Shown here one piece after another: positions 8,827 through 18,320 of a DNA stretch of 64,000 bases. A model generated the notes under the pieces. The model was not told where the DNA came from. It searched no databases and saw only the letters and a program-made list of their open reading frames with translations. Origin of the DNA: an uncultured Mycoplasma sp. (GTDB lineage Bacteria; Bacillota_I; Bacilli_A; RF39; UBA660); assembly GCA_902493595.1 (NCBI GenBank), contig CABUPU010000003.1, forward strand, positions 1 through 64,000, in the 5' to 3' direction. The position numbers and the translations under genes were made by a program. The first letter of the stretch is position 1; every line of letters starts with the position of its first letter.

Positions 8827-9764
8827 TAGTCTCTTAAATCCTTTCCTGTAAGTTCCAAAAATACATCATTTAAACTAGGTCTTTCAGAATATATTTTATT
8901 ATATGAAATGCTATTTTCTTTTAAAAAGCTTGTTAACTTACCTAAATTATCAGTACCTTTTGAATAAGTAATTATAAGTAAATTATCTTTATATGAAATG
9001 TTTCTAATTTGTTTGAATTTTGATAGTTTATCTATATCATTATTAGAAATCTTATTTAATTCTACAGTTATTTTTTCTTCGATATTAGATAGTTTTTTTA
9101 GTTCATCAGTTGTACCACTTGCAATGATTTTACCATTATCAAGAATTATAATTCTATCGCAAATACTTTCTGCTTCTTCCATATAATGAGTGGTATATAT
9201 AATTGTTGCTCCATCATCAGATAATTTTTTAATACCTGATAATATATTATTTCGACTTTGTGGATCAACAGCCACAGTCGGTTCATCAAGAAATATTATA
9301 CTAGGTTTATGAGCAATACCACAGGCGATATTGCATCTTCGAAGTAGTCCTCCGGATAACTGTTTTGGATAGTATTTTTTGAAATTCTCAAGACCTGTTA
9401 ATTTAATAGCATCCTCTATACACTTCGCTCTTTTTTCTTTATCAGTTATATAAAGTCCACAAAAATAATCAATGTTATCATAAACTGTAAGTTCCTCAAA
9501 TACAGCAACTTCTTGAAAAATAACGCCAATTTTTTCTTTAATATCGTAGGCATCATTATTCATTTCTTTACCATAGATTTTTATTGAACCTTTATCAAAA
9601 TTTAATAGTGACAACATAGAATTTATTGTTGTAGTTTTTCCACTGCCATTTGGACCTAATAGTCCTAAAATCTCACCTCTTTTAACATTAAATGATAAGT
9701 TATCAACAGCAATTTTATTTTTATATGATTTAGTTAAATTTTTTACCTCAATTATATTTTCCAT
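8826..9764 (-). CDS. ABC transporter ATP-binding protein (DrrA-like)
   Basis: Nucleotide-binding subunit, 312 aa. It carries Walker A GPNGSGKT (about 37-44), signature LSGGLLRR (about 136-143), Walker B IIFLDEPT followed by the D-loop, and the switch His in YTTHYME. A C-terminal extension of about 90 residues is typical of DrrA/CcmA-type exporters. It overlaps the TetR gene stop by one base (TAATG), which implies coupled translation. Confidence 0.9.
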   Translation of the reverse strand: MENIIEVKNLTKSYKNKIAVDNLSFNVKRGEILGLLGPNGSGKTTTINSMLSLLNFDKGSIKIYGKEMNNDAYDIKEKIGVIFQEVAVFEELTVYDNIDYFCGLYITDKEKRAKCIEDAIKLTGLENFKKYYPKQLSGGLLRRCNIACGIAHKPSIIFLDEPTVAVDPQSRNNILSGIKKLSDDGATIIYTTHYMEEAESICDRIIILDNGKIIASGTTDELKKLSNIEEKITVELNKISNNDIDKLSKFKQIRNISYKDNLLIITYSKGTDNLGKLTSFLKENSISYNKIYSERPSLNDVFLELTGKDLRD

Positions 9765-10357
9765 TAATTTTCCTCCTTAAAAATATATTTATTATCTATG
9801 TTATCTCGAAGAAGCATTAGTGCTTGAAACTCCTGTGAAATAAGAATATTTATTTGTTTATCTGTTAAGTTAACTTTATTATTTGCAAGAAGTGTTGCAA
9901 GTCCGTGGCAAAATGTCCACATTTTAAAATGAAAATCGTTTATATCTTCCTCGGAAAGTTTAGTACTAGTTTTAATAAAACCTTTTACTATATCAAAACT
10001 TTTATCCATATCATCATTAAATGTATTTAAATCACAATTATTATTTAAAAATAATACTTGATAAAAGTTTTTTTCCTCCCTTGCAAATTTAATATAATTT
10101 AAACCCACCTGTTTATATTTTGGAATCTTATCATTTAAATTATTTAAAATGTACGAATAAAAATAATTATGAATTTTTTTATATAATTCATTAAATAGTT
10201 CATCAGAGTTTTTAAATTGATAATAAATAGGTCTTATTGAACAATTTAAATACTTGGCAAGCTCCCTATTACTTACCTTACTTATACCATATTTTCTAGT
10301 TATATCAAAACCAGCATTTAGAATATCCTCTTTAGATATTAGAATATTTCTTGGCAT
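9764..10357 (-). CDS. TetR-family transcriptional repressor
   Basis: First gene of the exporter operon, 197 aa. The N-terminal helix-turn-helix (about 20-50, with VSNRELAKYL and the recognition segment IRPIYYQFKN) is typical TetR. The C-terminal helical domain would bind the inducing ligand. It probably represses its own promoter through a 5-bp half-site palindrome lying between its -35 and -10 regions (10384-10395), so the pump is made when the ligand appears. Family call is firm; the ligand is unknown. Confidence 0.85.
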   Translation of the reverse strand: MPRNILISKEDILNAGFDITRKYGISKVSNRELAKYLNCSIRPIYYQFKNSDELFNELYKKIHNYFYSYILNNLNDKIPKYKQVGLNYIKFAREEKNFYQVLFLNNNCDLNTFNDDMDKSFDIVKGFIKTSTKLSEEDINDFHFKMWTFCHGLATLLANNKVNLTDKQINILISQEFQALMLLRDNIDNKYIFKEEN

Positions 10358-10374
10358 TTTTAACTTCCTTTCTC

Positions 10375-10395
10375 ATTATATTGTATCATGTGATA
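10375..10395 (-). promoter_or_regulatory. TetR promoter with candidate operator
   Basis: On the minus strand a perfect TATAAT lies at 10375-10380. The palindrome TATCA-N2-TGATA (10384-10395) falls within its spacer, a good position for autorepression. The -35 is weak. Confidence 0.45.
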
Positions 10396-10415
10396 TTTTA
10401 TTTGTAAATTATAAA

Positions 10416-10444
10416 TTGACAATTATTATTAAATTTAGTATTAT
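10416..10444 (+). promoter_or_regulatory. promoter of the L,D-transpeptidase gene
   Basis: Perfect TTGACA (10416-10421), 17-nt spacer, TATTAT (10439-10444). The expected start of transcription is at or next to the ATG at 10452, and no Shine-Dalgarno precedes that ATG, so the mRNA may be leaderless. Confidence 0.6.
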
Positions 10445-10451
10445 AATCATT

Positions 10452-11315
10452 ATGAAAAAGAAAGATAAGATTTTAGCATTTGCAGTGCTATTAAGTACAA
10501 TAATAAATACATATGAATTTACAAAATTCATAAAAAATACTTTATTTGTACCAAAAGAACCAAACAAAATAGAAACTGTTATTTGTGTTCCATTAGTAAA
10601 TGATGATCTATCACAAGAAGAAATAATAGAAAATGAAACTACTGTTAAGGATAATGCTGTTATAGAAAAACCCGAGATACCAAGTGAATCAGAAATTGAA
10701 AGTTCAATTTCCAGCAAAAATCAAACAGAAATCATTTCTGAAATTCTCACGAAAAAATATCATGATAAATATTTATATGGCTACTTAAAAAATAATGCTG
10801 ATTATTATGACATTAATGGTTCATATTTAGGTAGTATTGATATTTATCAAAAAATAGTAATCGATTTTGAAAATAATTCTTACTATCGAGGAATGCTCGA
10901 AGATGGAACCTATGGTTACTTTGATAAAGAAAGTATAGATTTAATGCCTGCGACTTTTGTGGAAGTCGACATATCAAGTCAAACATTAAACTTTTATCAA
11001 GATTCAAATTTAATATTAACTACGGCTGTTACTACAGGAAAAGATGGTGTATATGATACAAGAATTGGTTACTTTCAAATTGCTTACAAAGACTATAATA
11101 CATTTCTCGAAGGCCCTGATTATAAAGTTCACGTTGATTACTGGATGCCATTTGATGGAGGAATAGGACTTCACGATGCATCTTGGCGAGGAACTTTTGG
11201 AGGAGATATTTATACTTATAATGGAAGTCACGGATGCGTTAATATGCCTTATGATGCTGCTCAAACTGTTTACGAAAACGTATCCGCAGGAACTAGAGTA
11301 TTAGTTCACAAATAA
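10452..11315 (+). CDS. L,D-transpeptidase (YkuD domain)
   Basis: Cell-wall cross-linking enzyme of 287 aa forming 3-3 peptide bridges or attaching proteins to peptidoglycan. It has an N-terminal membrane anchor (about 7-27), a low-complexity acidic linker, an SH3-like module (about 98-160) and a C-terminal YkuD domain ending in SHGCVNM with catalytic Cys262; the second conserved His is in GLHDASW. I chose the ATG at 10452 because residues before it in the open frame are not protein-like and overlap the TetR gene on the other strand. It converges on the VTT gene. Confidence 0.85.
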   Translation: MKKKDKILAFAVLLSTIINTYEFTKFIKNTLFVPKEPNKIETVICVPLVNDDLSQEEIIENETTVKDNAVIEKPEIPSESEIESSISSKNQTEIISEILTKKYHDKYLYGYLKNNADYYDINGSYLGSIDIYQKIVIDFENNSYYRGMLEDGTYGYFDKESIDLMPATFVEVDISSQTLNFYQDSNLILTTAVTTGKDGVYDTRIGYFQIAYKDYNTFLEGPDYKVHVDYWMPFDGGIGLHDASWRGTFGGDIYTYNGSHGCVNMPYDAAQTVYENVSAGTRVLVHK

Positions 11316-11346
11316 AAAATACTAATTAATTTTTAGTATTTTTTTT
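11314..11346. terminator. bidirectional terminator
   Basis: AATACTAA and TTAGTATT flanked by an A-run and a T-run (11314-11325 against 11333-11346). It overlaps the ends of the convergent L,D-transpeptidase and VTT genes. Confidence 0.7.
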
Positions 11347-11897
11347 GCAATAATACTTAATATATAGGCAAATAATAATAAAATTACAACCCTTATAACT
11401 ATTAAGGGATTTTTTAAACTTTCTATTAAACTAACCCCTATAAATCCCCAAAAATATACCATAAAAATCTTACCAATTAATATACTAATAATAAATTTTT
11501 TCTTGTCCATTTTTGCAAGACCCGCGGCAATATTTATAAGAAAAGCTGGTGTAAAAGGAATTGCAATAACTAGAATTAAATTAGTCATATCCATATTTTT
11601 TATTAATTTAGTTGTCTTTTGTAATAATCCTGACTTTTGTGCAGTATCAAGGGCAATCGTTTTAATACCGTTTCTAACTAAAGTGTAAGATAGAAAGCAA
11701 CCTATACAGGTAAATATCCAAGAAATAATAAATCCGACTATTTTACCAAAAAAATAAAAATTTATTGTAATAAAAACGCATAATGGAAGCACGGGGATAA
11801 TTGATTCGATAATTATTAAAAAGCACGCCAAAATTGGAGCAAATGCTCCCAAAGATAATAGGAATGCCTCTAAAAAATCTGCTAAATTTTCAATCAT
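11322..11897 (-). CDS. VTT-domain membrane protein (TVP38/TMEM64 or DedA-like)
   Basis: Integral membrane protein of 191 aa with about five hydrophobic segments. The central part holds the VTT features: a re-entrant Pro-rich loop near FTPAFLINIAAG preceded by an amphipathic stretch. Members act in lipid scrambling or undecaprenyl-phosphate recycling. It is monocistronic or follows the rhodanese gene. Family confidence is moderate; substrate unknown. Confidence 0.7.
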   Translation of the reverse strand: MIENLADFLEAFLLSLGAFAPILACFLIIIESIIPVLPLCVFITINFYFFGKIVGFIISWIFTCIGCFLSYTLVRNGIKTIALDTAQKSGLLQKTTKLIKNMDMTNLILVIAIPFTPAFLINIAAGLAKMDKKKFIISILIGKIFMVYFWGFIGVSLIESLKNPLIVIRVVILLLFAYILSIIAKKILKIN

Positions 11898-11926
11898 ATA
11901 ATACTCCCAATAAAATTATAGTATGT

Positions 11927-12184
11927 TTAAAAGTTTTTTACAAGAACAACATCATAGCCATAAAATGTTAACATTCTTACAACTTTTCTACTTAATGTAC
12001 CTTTTCTACACATTATATAGTATGTTTCATTTTTTTTAAGATATAATCCTGGATTTAATAATAGCTTATCAGCATATATATTTTTACTTCTTGGATCATG
12101 AAACTCTTCATAATCAAGAGGATGTTGAACATCAATAAGTGTTCCTAAATAGCTTTCGTAATTTTTATATTCAATGACTTTCAT
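11927..12184 (-). CDS. small rhodanese-like protein (85 aa)
   Basis: Single short rhodanese domain. It starts with LIDVQ (the family's ID-V/R start), has the conserved hydrophobic strand before Cys59, and an active-site loop CRKGTLSR with the catalytic Cys. The usual N-terminal part is shortened. It could carry sulfane sulfur or act as a redox sensor. It is the last gene behind the T4SS operon, and the terminator hairpin at 12191-12212 sits immediately before its start, so expression may depend on read-through. The GAGG Shine-Dalgarno is the 3' arm of that hairpin. Confidence 0.7.
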   Translation of the reverse strand: MKVIEYKNYESYLGTLIDVQHPLDYEEFHDPRSKNIYADKLLLNPGLYLKKNETYYIMCRKGTLSRKVVRMLTFYGYDVVLVKNF

Positions 12185-12186
12185 AA

Positions 12187-12212
12187 AAAAACCTCATAAT
12201 AATATATGAGAT
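12187..12212 (-). terminator. terminator after virD4, overlapping the rhodanese ribosome site
   Basis: On the minus strand CTCATA and TATGAG (12205-12210, 12193-12198) form a stem followed by seven T. The 3' arm GAGG is also the rhodanese Shine-Dalgarno. Confidence 0.55.
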
Positions 12213-12228
12213 TTTATTTTATTTGTCA

Positions 12229-14469
12229 CTAATCATCAAAGAAATCATCTAAATAATCATCATCATCTGATACTGAATTATTAATTACCTCACTGTCTTT
12301 ATCAACATTTAACATGGTATTGGGCTCATCCTTAAGATTAATTTCTTGAGTAAACCCATCAGGTTCATCATTATTTTCTGGAGTTTCAGTTTTCTCAAGT
12401 TTTTTAATAATTTCATCAATATCTTCAGATGGTTCTTTTTCAACAATTGGTTTAATAACTGGTTTATCTTCAGTAATATTTTCAGATTGTTTTTTAAGTT
12501 CATTCTCTTTTTTTTCTTCCTCATCAAGAGCCTGAAGTTTCTTTTCGATTTCTTTTACCATATCATCAATATCTTTAGAGGTTACTTCTCCACCACCCAT
12601 AAATGGATTAGGAGTTGATGAAGGAGATGGGGCCATTGGACTCGAATTAGGTCTAGGACCCATAAATGGATTTGCTCCCATAAAAGGGTTAAATCCACCA
12701 CCGCCCATGAATGGATTATCCATACCGCCCATCATTCCAGGATTATTCATCGCTTCTTCTTTTTTCTTTTCGGATACAAATGATTTTACATCAAATAATT
12801 CAATTTTGGTTTTTTCCCTTGTAGGTAATACAGCATCTTTTCTTTCAATACCCCAATCAATTTTAAAGTCAGGTGCTAAATCAGTTTTAAATGGATTTTT
12901 ACGCCATCTAATAATTATTGCTTGAAATAATTTCAATTTTTGTAAATCAGAAACTGTTACAAGTGGTGTTGAGGCAGTCTTATCTTTTTCTTTTGATTTA
13001 ACTTCACCACACATTTTACTAATTTCTTCGAGTGCCTTAAGTTCAGTAGAAATTAAATAAATTAAATTACCACAGTTACCTTTGATAACTTGAGCGACCT
13101 CTTCACCATAAACATCATTTAGTTGAGCAAAGTTTTGAATAATGAATGAAAATCTAATCGCTCTACTTCTGGCAGCTGTAACCATTGAATCAACATCCTT
13201 AAGCGGAGGCATATTTGCAAACTCATCAAGAATAAAATTTGTACGATATGCAAGCTTACCACCATTTGCTTGAGCACAATCTATTAAAGTTTCATAACAT
13301 TGTTTAATAAATATTGTCATAAGTCCATGATAAGTTTTCTTTTCATCATGAATTATCATAAAAACAGCTGTCTTTTTATTACCAATATCTCTCATATCAA
13401 AATCAGAATATGAAAGCATTTCACTTAAATTTTCTTTTGTTGAAAACAACCTTATTTTTTGTCTAAAAGTTGAAAGAATACCACCTTTGGTTTCATTAGG
13501 TGCATTTATAGTATTCGAAGCAAATATATATGCAGGGCTTGCTTCACCTTTTAAATTGAAATATTCTTGAATATATGTTTTTGTACCACGACGTTCCTCG
13601 CCTACTGTAGACATAAAGTTAATACTATTTAAATTTACTTCTTTTTCTTTGGCATCCATAAATAGGCCCATTGTTAAACCTGAAAAATAGTCTGCAGCAC
13701 TTTTTTGCCAGAAAGCAGAATCTCCACCTTCACTTTTATCATACAAAATATTAAGTGATACGTCCTCTAAAAGTTCTGTTGCTTTATCTTGATTTCCTTG
13801 TTTATAATACATATATGGAAGTGCAAGTGGATTCCAAGAGTTTCCTTTTTCTGGATCACGGAAATTTAATATTACAATATTATAACCTTGTTTTTTTAAA
13901 TATTCACCACAATATTGATAAATTTCACCTTTAGGATCAGTAATAACCATACTTTCACCTTTTTTAGAAAGTAAATTAACAAGAGGTTTAACTACACATT
14001 CTGTTTTACCAGAGCCAGTAGAACCAATTATTAAATTATGATATTCACCATTATCAACCCACATCTCTTTACCATTATTTACAAGAGCAACACCAGCTGC
14101 CTCTATATGGTCATCTATAGTTCTAACTTTTACAATATTTTTATCTGTTTTAATATCTTTATCTGATGCCCACTTAGAATAACCATCACTACCTTTTTCA
14201 GAAAAGAATAAACCAAAGCCATCACCTTTTTCTTTACTAAATATCTTCGAAGATACACTTGTAAATATTAAAATGAGTGCTGCAACAAATAGACCTAATG
14301 TAAAACCAATATATTGAGGTGTAAAAGCCTTAAATGGAAGTAAACCATAAAATGTTCCATCCGTGGAAAATGAAGAAAAATTAAGTACTGCAATAGCACA
14401 AAAATATAAAAGTATTCCACAATAAATACAAAATAACATAAAATCTTTTTTGGTAACTTTAAATTTCAT
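12229..14469 (-). CDS. virD4: VirD4/TraG-type coupling ATPase
   Basis: Type IV secretion coupling protein of 746 aa. Two N-terminal spans (about 11-31 and 52-70) are followed by the RecA-like motor with Walker A GSTGSGKT (149-156), and Walker B in FILDEFANMPP (about 410). The last 200 residues are a Pro/Gly/Met-rich linker with PFMGG-like repeats and an acidic Asp/Glu tail, probably a partner- or substrate-binding tail. In conjugation it feeds substrate to the channel, but no relaxase is nearby, so its cargo is open. Last large gene of the T4SS operon. Confidence 0.9.
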   Translation of the reverse strand: MKFKVTKKDFMLFCIYCGILLYFCAIAVLNFSSFSTDGTFYGLLPFKAFTPQYIGFTLGLFVAALILIFTSVSSKIFSKEKGDGFGLFFSEKGSDGYSKWASDKDIKTDKNIVKVRTIDDHIEAAGVALVNNGKEMWVDNGEYHNLIIGSTGSGKTECVVKPLVNLLSKKGESMVITDPKGEIYQYCGEYLKKQGYNIVILNFRDPEKGNSWNPLALPYMYYKQGNQDKATELLEDVSLNILYDKSEGGDSAFWQKSAADYFSGLTMGLFMDAKEKEVNLNSINFMSTVGEERRGTKTYIQEYFNLKGEASPAYIFASNTINAPNETKGGILSTFRQKIRLFSTKENLSEMLSYSDFDMRDIGNKKTAVFMIIHDEKKTYHGLMTIFIKQCYETLIDCAQANGGKLAYRTNFILDEFANMPPLKDVDSMVTAARSRAIRFSFIIQNFAQLNDVYGEEVAQVIKGNCGNLIYLISTELKALEEISKMCGEVKSKEKDKTASTPLVTVSDLQKLKLFQAIIIRWRKNPFKTDLAPDFKIDWGIERKDAVLPTREKTKIELFDVKSFVSEKKKEEAMNNPGMMGGMDNPFMGGGGFNPFMGANPFMGPRPNSSPMAPSPSSTPNPFMGGGEVTSKDIDDMVKEIEKKLQALDEEEKKENELKKQSENITEDKPVIKPIVEKEPSEDIDEIIKKLEKTETPENNDEPDGFTQEINLKDEPNTMLNVDKDSEVINNSVSDDDDYLDDFFDD

Positions 14470-14516
14470 TTTTCCTCCTTTTTAATGAATTTATTATACA
14501 ACATAATGTATATTTT

Positions 14517-15368
14517 TTAAATAACTTTTGTGAATTTACTTCCGTTAAATTCATATAGCGAAGCTGTAGGTTGTTTATTTGAATAATAAATTTCATTTAT
14601 AGACAAATAAGTTTTGCCATTTACAATTAACCATCCAGTCAATGCATTTACAGGTTGTTCAATACTACTTTCAGAATCAAATTTATTATTAAAAATCGTA
14701 TAAATTAAACCATCTTTTTTTAAGTAACCAACTGTATAATTAATATCCTCTTTATCGACATCATTATAAGAAATATTAGTACAAAATACAACATAGTTAT
14801 TTTCATTTATATAATACAAATGATTAAAATAGGTATCTTTATATTGATAGTTGTAGTCAATTAAATATTTTTTTACCTCGCCAATAATATCATCATTTAT
14901 ATTTAGTTCTTGATAATTTAATACATTTACATTAAAGTCTGATGAATAAGCAATAATACTACCATCATAATCTACATAATTATTATTAGAGTCTAGTAAA
15001 TTCCATACCTTACCGTAAATTAAAGAATATTTGCCAAAATATGATTTATCAACATACACTTCAAATTCATCAGTATATTTTTGCTTATTAACTTTTCTCC
15101 ACTTTTTACTTTTATCATTAAAAGAAACATTTAAATAGTCACCAACTACTAAATAGTAGTCCTTTGCTGTAACATTTGCAATTGTATTATTATTTGTATT
15201 ATTTTTTATAACATTAGTATTTTGATTATGAAGTGAATTATTAATTGAGTTTCCAGTATTATTAACTACAACTTCATTACTAACATTATTAAAGTAAAAG
15301 TACAATCCTATTATTCCAAAAATAGCAAATATAATTAATACCAAAATTAAAATTTTATTTTCCTTCAA
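14517..15368 (-). CDS. membrane-anchored ectodomain protein in T4SS operon (283 aa)
   Basis: Family not recognised. One N-terminal span (about 5-27), an Asn-rich linker (about 28-66) and a roughly 215-residue extracytoplasmic domain rich in Tyr/Asp with beta-strand character. It lies between the cell-wall hydrolase and virD4 genes with 19- and 47-nt gaps, so it belongs to the T4SS operon. Position and topology would fit a VirB8-like or other scaffold role, but no sequence motif supports that. Confidence 0.6.
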   Translation of the reverse strand: MKENKILILVLIIFAIFGIIGLYFYFNNVSNEVVVNNTGNSINNSLHNQNTNVIKNNTNNNTIANVTAKDYYLVVGDYLNVSFNDKSKKWRKVNKQKYTDEFEVYVDKSYFGKYSLIYGKVWNLLDSNNNYVDYDGSIIAYSSDFNVNVLNYQELNINDDIIGEVKKYLIDYNYQYKDTYFNHLYYINENNYVVFCTNISYNDVDKEDINYTVGYLKKDGLIYTIFNNKFDSESSIEQPVNALTGWLIVNGKTYLSINEIYYSNKQPTASLYEFNGSKFTKVI

Positions 15369-15387
15369 AGTAATTCTCCTTTCATAA

Positions 15388-17286
15388 TCATTTTGTGAAT
15401 ACCCTTACTGCATTTATATCCTTTAATTTTTCTTCAGTTATTACACCACCACTTGGATTTAAACATGTAAATGTACCTTTTGCTCTATTAATACTTTTAA
15501 GTACTACAAAATGGGTTCTTGTTCTTTCATTAATAATTTGAACTATAAAAAAGTGTTTATTAGGATCAAAACTGTTAATAAAATTAACTTTATAATCTAT
15601 GTTAGGTCCTAAGACTTGAACTATTCCAGCTACATAGTTAATATTTGGTGCAAATACTTGAATTGCTGGACAAGTCCAATATATATTAGCTCCCGTAAAA
15701 CATGAACTAACATATTTCGAGGAGTTTGCCAAATCCAAAAACTTACCAGGATTAAATCTTGGATCATATTTATTTCCAAAACAAGAAATTCCTATTGAAA
15801 CTGAAGTAACAGCACATCCCCAATCCATTTTAGTACCAGACAATCCTATGTTTCTGTCAGCCCAACGAGGATCTACTTGATTAAAAATGGTACATCTATC
15901 AAAGTTTCCAAAATCACTATCAGGATTTAAGCATTGATCTGGTTCTAAGCCAAACACATTCTTTCTGTGAGTAGTTAATGCCCAATTTTGATATTTAGTA
16001 TATGCATCTTGATCTTCTTCATTAGTTTTAAGACATTTACTTGGATTTTCAGGACTTTTACCAGCTAAAGGACATTGATTTTTAGCGCACACAGCCTTTA
16101 CCTCATCAGCTCGTGATTTGTTATCATAATATTCATAAGTATAATCAATATATGTACATCCACCATATGAGTTGTTTCCTTTATTAGCCCAGTAATCGCC
16201 TATATAGCCATAGGCATGATTTAAATCATATAAGGTGCTATATCTACTGACTATATTGCAAAAAGCAAGTACACCCTCGGACAAAGAGCTATAACCATTA
16301 CCACTTGTCTCTCCATTATAAACAGCAATACCCCAATAATTATATTTTCCACCAGTAAATCCTTCTTGAATTGCTCTAGCAACAACAAGTTCAGGATTAC
16401 AATTATTTTTTGTTGCAACATTATACATTGTTTCCAAATCTTTAGTGTTCTTAAATTCATTAGGGGCACTATTATATCTTGTAATATTTTCTTGTACTAA
16501 ACTAACAAACTCAGATTTTGAAAGACTTGTCGAATTTAAAGGAAAGTCACTACATGCATCACTTATGGAACGAGAACTATTATTATTTGCTTCTTCACTA
16601 GCTGCTCCACCACCTCCGCCAAGTATTACAAGCATTATAATCATTAACAAAAATAAAACTAAGACAATTGCTAATATCCAAGGGTGTTTAATAATAAATT
16701 GAAAAATTTTTTTTCTTACTAACTGATTTTTTTTATCTTTACTCATATCAATTGAGGATTTTTTAGGATTCATTACAAAATTCTTTTTTTGAGTTGGAGC
16801 ACCACTACCAGGTGTTTTAGGTGCATTTGGAATTTTTGGCGTTTTAGGATTTAAAGCATTTAACTTATTAGCACCACTTGAACTGCCTAAAGCGTCCATC
16901 GCTTCTTGCCCTTTATCTAACGCTCCTTTTTCATCTAATTTATTAATAGTATTTTGAGCCATTCTTCCAGCTAAAGATCTTTTGGACATATCAGTCAATC
17001 TACGACCAATAGCCTCATTTAATTTATCTCCAACTTTTGTATTATTAATAGCATTTACAACTTTACCACCTTCACTACCGCCAAAATAATGACCAACAGC
17101 TTGTGTTGCTATCTTACTTACTTTTTTATTAGCATCATCACTTTTTTGCTTTTTATCATTTCTACGGGCAGTAGCTTGATAAGTAACTTCTTCTTCATTT
17201 TCTTCATTAGGTAATTGCATAGGTGCTTCCATTTCATCGTATAATGTTTCCTCAACATCTTGATTTAAATTATCGTTATTATCCAT
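15388..17286 (-). CDS. T4SS-associated cell-wall hydrolase: lysozyme-like plus C39-like peptidase
   Basis: VirB1/CwlT-like enzyme that would open peptidoglycan for the secretion channel; 632 aa. A charged, disordered cytosolic N-terminus (1-195) is followed by a membrane span (about 203-222), a glucosaminidase/lysozyme-like domain (about 285-390; VVARAIQEGF and YNYWGIAVYNG motifs) and a C39-like cysteine peptidase domain (about 475-632; NQVDPRWAD, catalytic Cys in WGCAVTSVSIG, His in THFVVL). I use the ATG at 17286, which has AGGTGGTG at proper distance. The large cytosolic segment is unusual for this family and may dock other T4SS parts. Confidence 0.8.
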   Translation of the reverse strand: MDNNDNLNQDVEETLYDEMEAPMQLPNEENEEEVTYQATARRNDKKQKSDDANKKVSKIATQAVGHYFGGSEGGKVVNAINNTKVGDKLNEAIGRRLTDMSKRSLAGRMAQNTINKLDEKGALDKGQEAMDALGSSSGANKLNALNPKTPKIPNAPKTPGSGAPTQKKNFVMNPKKSSIDMSKDKKNQLVRKKIFQFIIKHPWILAIVLVLFLLMIIMLVILGGGGGAASEEANNNSSRSISDACSDFPLNSTSLSKSEFVSLVQENITRYNSAPNEFKNTKDLETMYNVATKNNCNPELVVARAIQEGFTGGKYNYWGIAVYNGETSGNGYSSLSEGVLAFCNIVSRYSTLYDLNHAYGYIGDYWANKGNNSYGGCTYIDYTYEYYDNKSRADEVKAVCAKNQCPLAGKSPENPSKCLKTNEEDQDAYTKYQNWALTTHRKNVFGLEPDQCLNPDSDFGNFDRCTIFNQVDPRWADRNIGLSGTKMDWGCAVTSVSIGISCFGNKYDPRFNPGKFLDLANSSKYVSSCFTGANIYWTCPAIQVFAPNINYVAGIVQVLGPNIDYKVNFINSFDPNKHFFIVQIINERTRTHFVVLKSINRAKGTFTCLNPSGGVITEEKLKDINAVRVFTK

Positions 17287-17346
17287 GAAAATCACCACCT
17301 ACTAATAATAGAATTATATCATAAAAACAATTGTTATCACAATAAT

Positions 17347-18279
17347 TTATCTTTGAATATTTATTTTATTACATATATTTTCATAAAAGTCATCAAATTG
17401 TCCTAAACTTTTACTTAAATTAGGGAAGTTTCTATAACGAGTGTAATTATTTTTTAATCCATTAGTAGTAATTAATGATTTCTTGAAAAAGTTAACACAA
17501 GACATTAATTCTTCATAAGTAATGCCATTTAAAATATCATTATTTATTTTTTCAATAAATATATTTACTAAAATATTTTGAATTATAGGAATAAAATACA
17601 CATTTTCTTCATTGTATTTTTCTGAATATCTTAAATTAATTGTTTCAAATAACTTATCAGTATCCTCATTAGGGCAAATTTTTTTTAATTCATTTTCTAA
17701 TAGAGTTGTACCTAAAATATTATAATAAGAATATGCAAGTAAATCATTTCCAAGTATACACATGAACATATTTGCAATTTTCATATCTATATAATAAAAA
17801 TGATTATAAATATGATAATTACTATAAGCTAAATATTCAGTATAACCTTCGGTTAATGCTCTACTATAATGATCACCTAAATTAACAGGATACTTAGAAA
17901 AACCTGAATAACAAATTTCATGTTCTTTCTTTGCACTAGCCATATGCATAAATTCATGATACAAACATAGTCTAATATAATCTTCAAATAATTTTAAATC
18001 AATTTCATTTTTTTTTAGATTTTTTTTAATAAATGTTGGATCTAAAATTACTTTATTATAATAGCAATCATATACGCCTAAACAACCAAAGTTTTTTAAA
18101 GGTTTTGTTTTATCTAAATTTAACTCAATTTTTAATGTTGATAGATTGTTATAAAAATGATGTCTTAGATTAAATGGAATATTTTTTTGAACATCATAAA
18201 GAACCTCTATGAAAGGACCTAGAGATTTTCTTAAACTAGTATTTGAATTTAATATTTCCCCCAATAAAATAGTTTTCAT
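17347..18279 (-). CDS. putative zinc metallopeptidase (gluzincin-like, 310 aa)
   Basis: HEFMH at 108-112 gives the HExxH zinc motif, and a third ligand is probable in the helix TEGYTEYL (E144 or E148), as in gluzincins. No signal peptide or membrane span is seen, so it should be cytosolic. It lies inside the T4SS operon, between virB4 and the cell-wall hydrolase, with 41- and 60-nt gaps. It could process a T4SS component or be a cargo. I cannot name a family; the active site is supported only by motif. Confidence 0.55.
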   Translation of the reverse strand: MKTILLGEILNSNTSLRKSLGPFIEVLYDVQKNIPFNLRHHFYNNLSTLKIELNLDKTKPLKNFGCLGVYDCYYNKVILDPTFIKKNLKKNEIDLKLFEDYIRLCLYHEFMHMASAKKEHEICYSGFSKYPVNLGDHYSRALTEGYTEYLAYSNYHIYNHFYYIDMKIANMFMCILGNDLLAYSYYNILGTTLLENELKKICPNEDTDKLFETINLRYSEKYNEENVYFIPIIQNILVNIFIEKINNDILNGITYEELMSCVNFFKKSLITTNGLKNNYTRYRNFPNLSKSLGQFDDFYENICNKINIQR

Positions 18280-18320
18280 GAAAACTATGATACCATTAAA
18301 AAAAGCCCATGTAAAGGCTT

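Noticed and set aside
10254..10451. N-terminal extension of the L,D-transpeptidase frame
   Set aside because: It overlaps the TetR gene on the other strand, spans the promoter and has no protein-like features. The start at 10452 fits better.
12346..12618. Phe-rich plus-strand frame opposite virD4
   Set aside because: It mirrors the Glu/Lys-rich tail of VirD4 on the other strand; a coding shadow.
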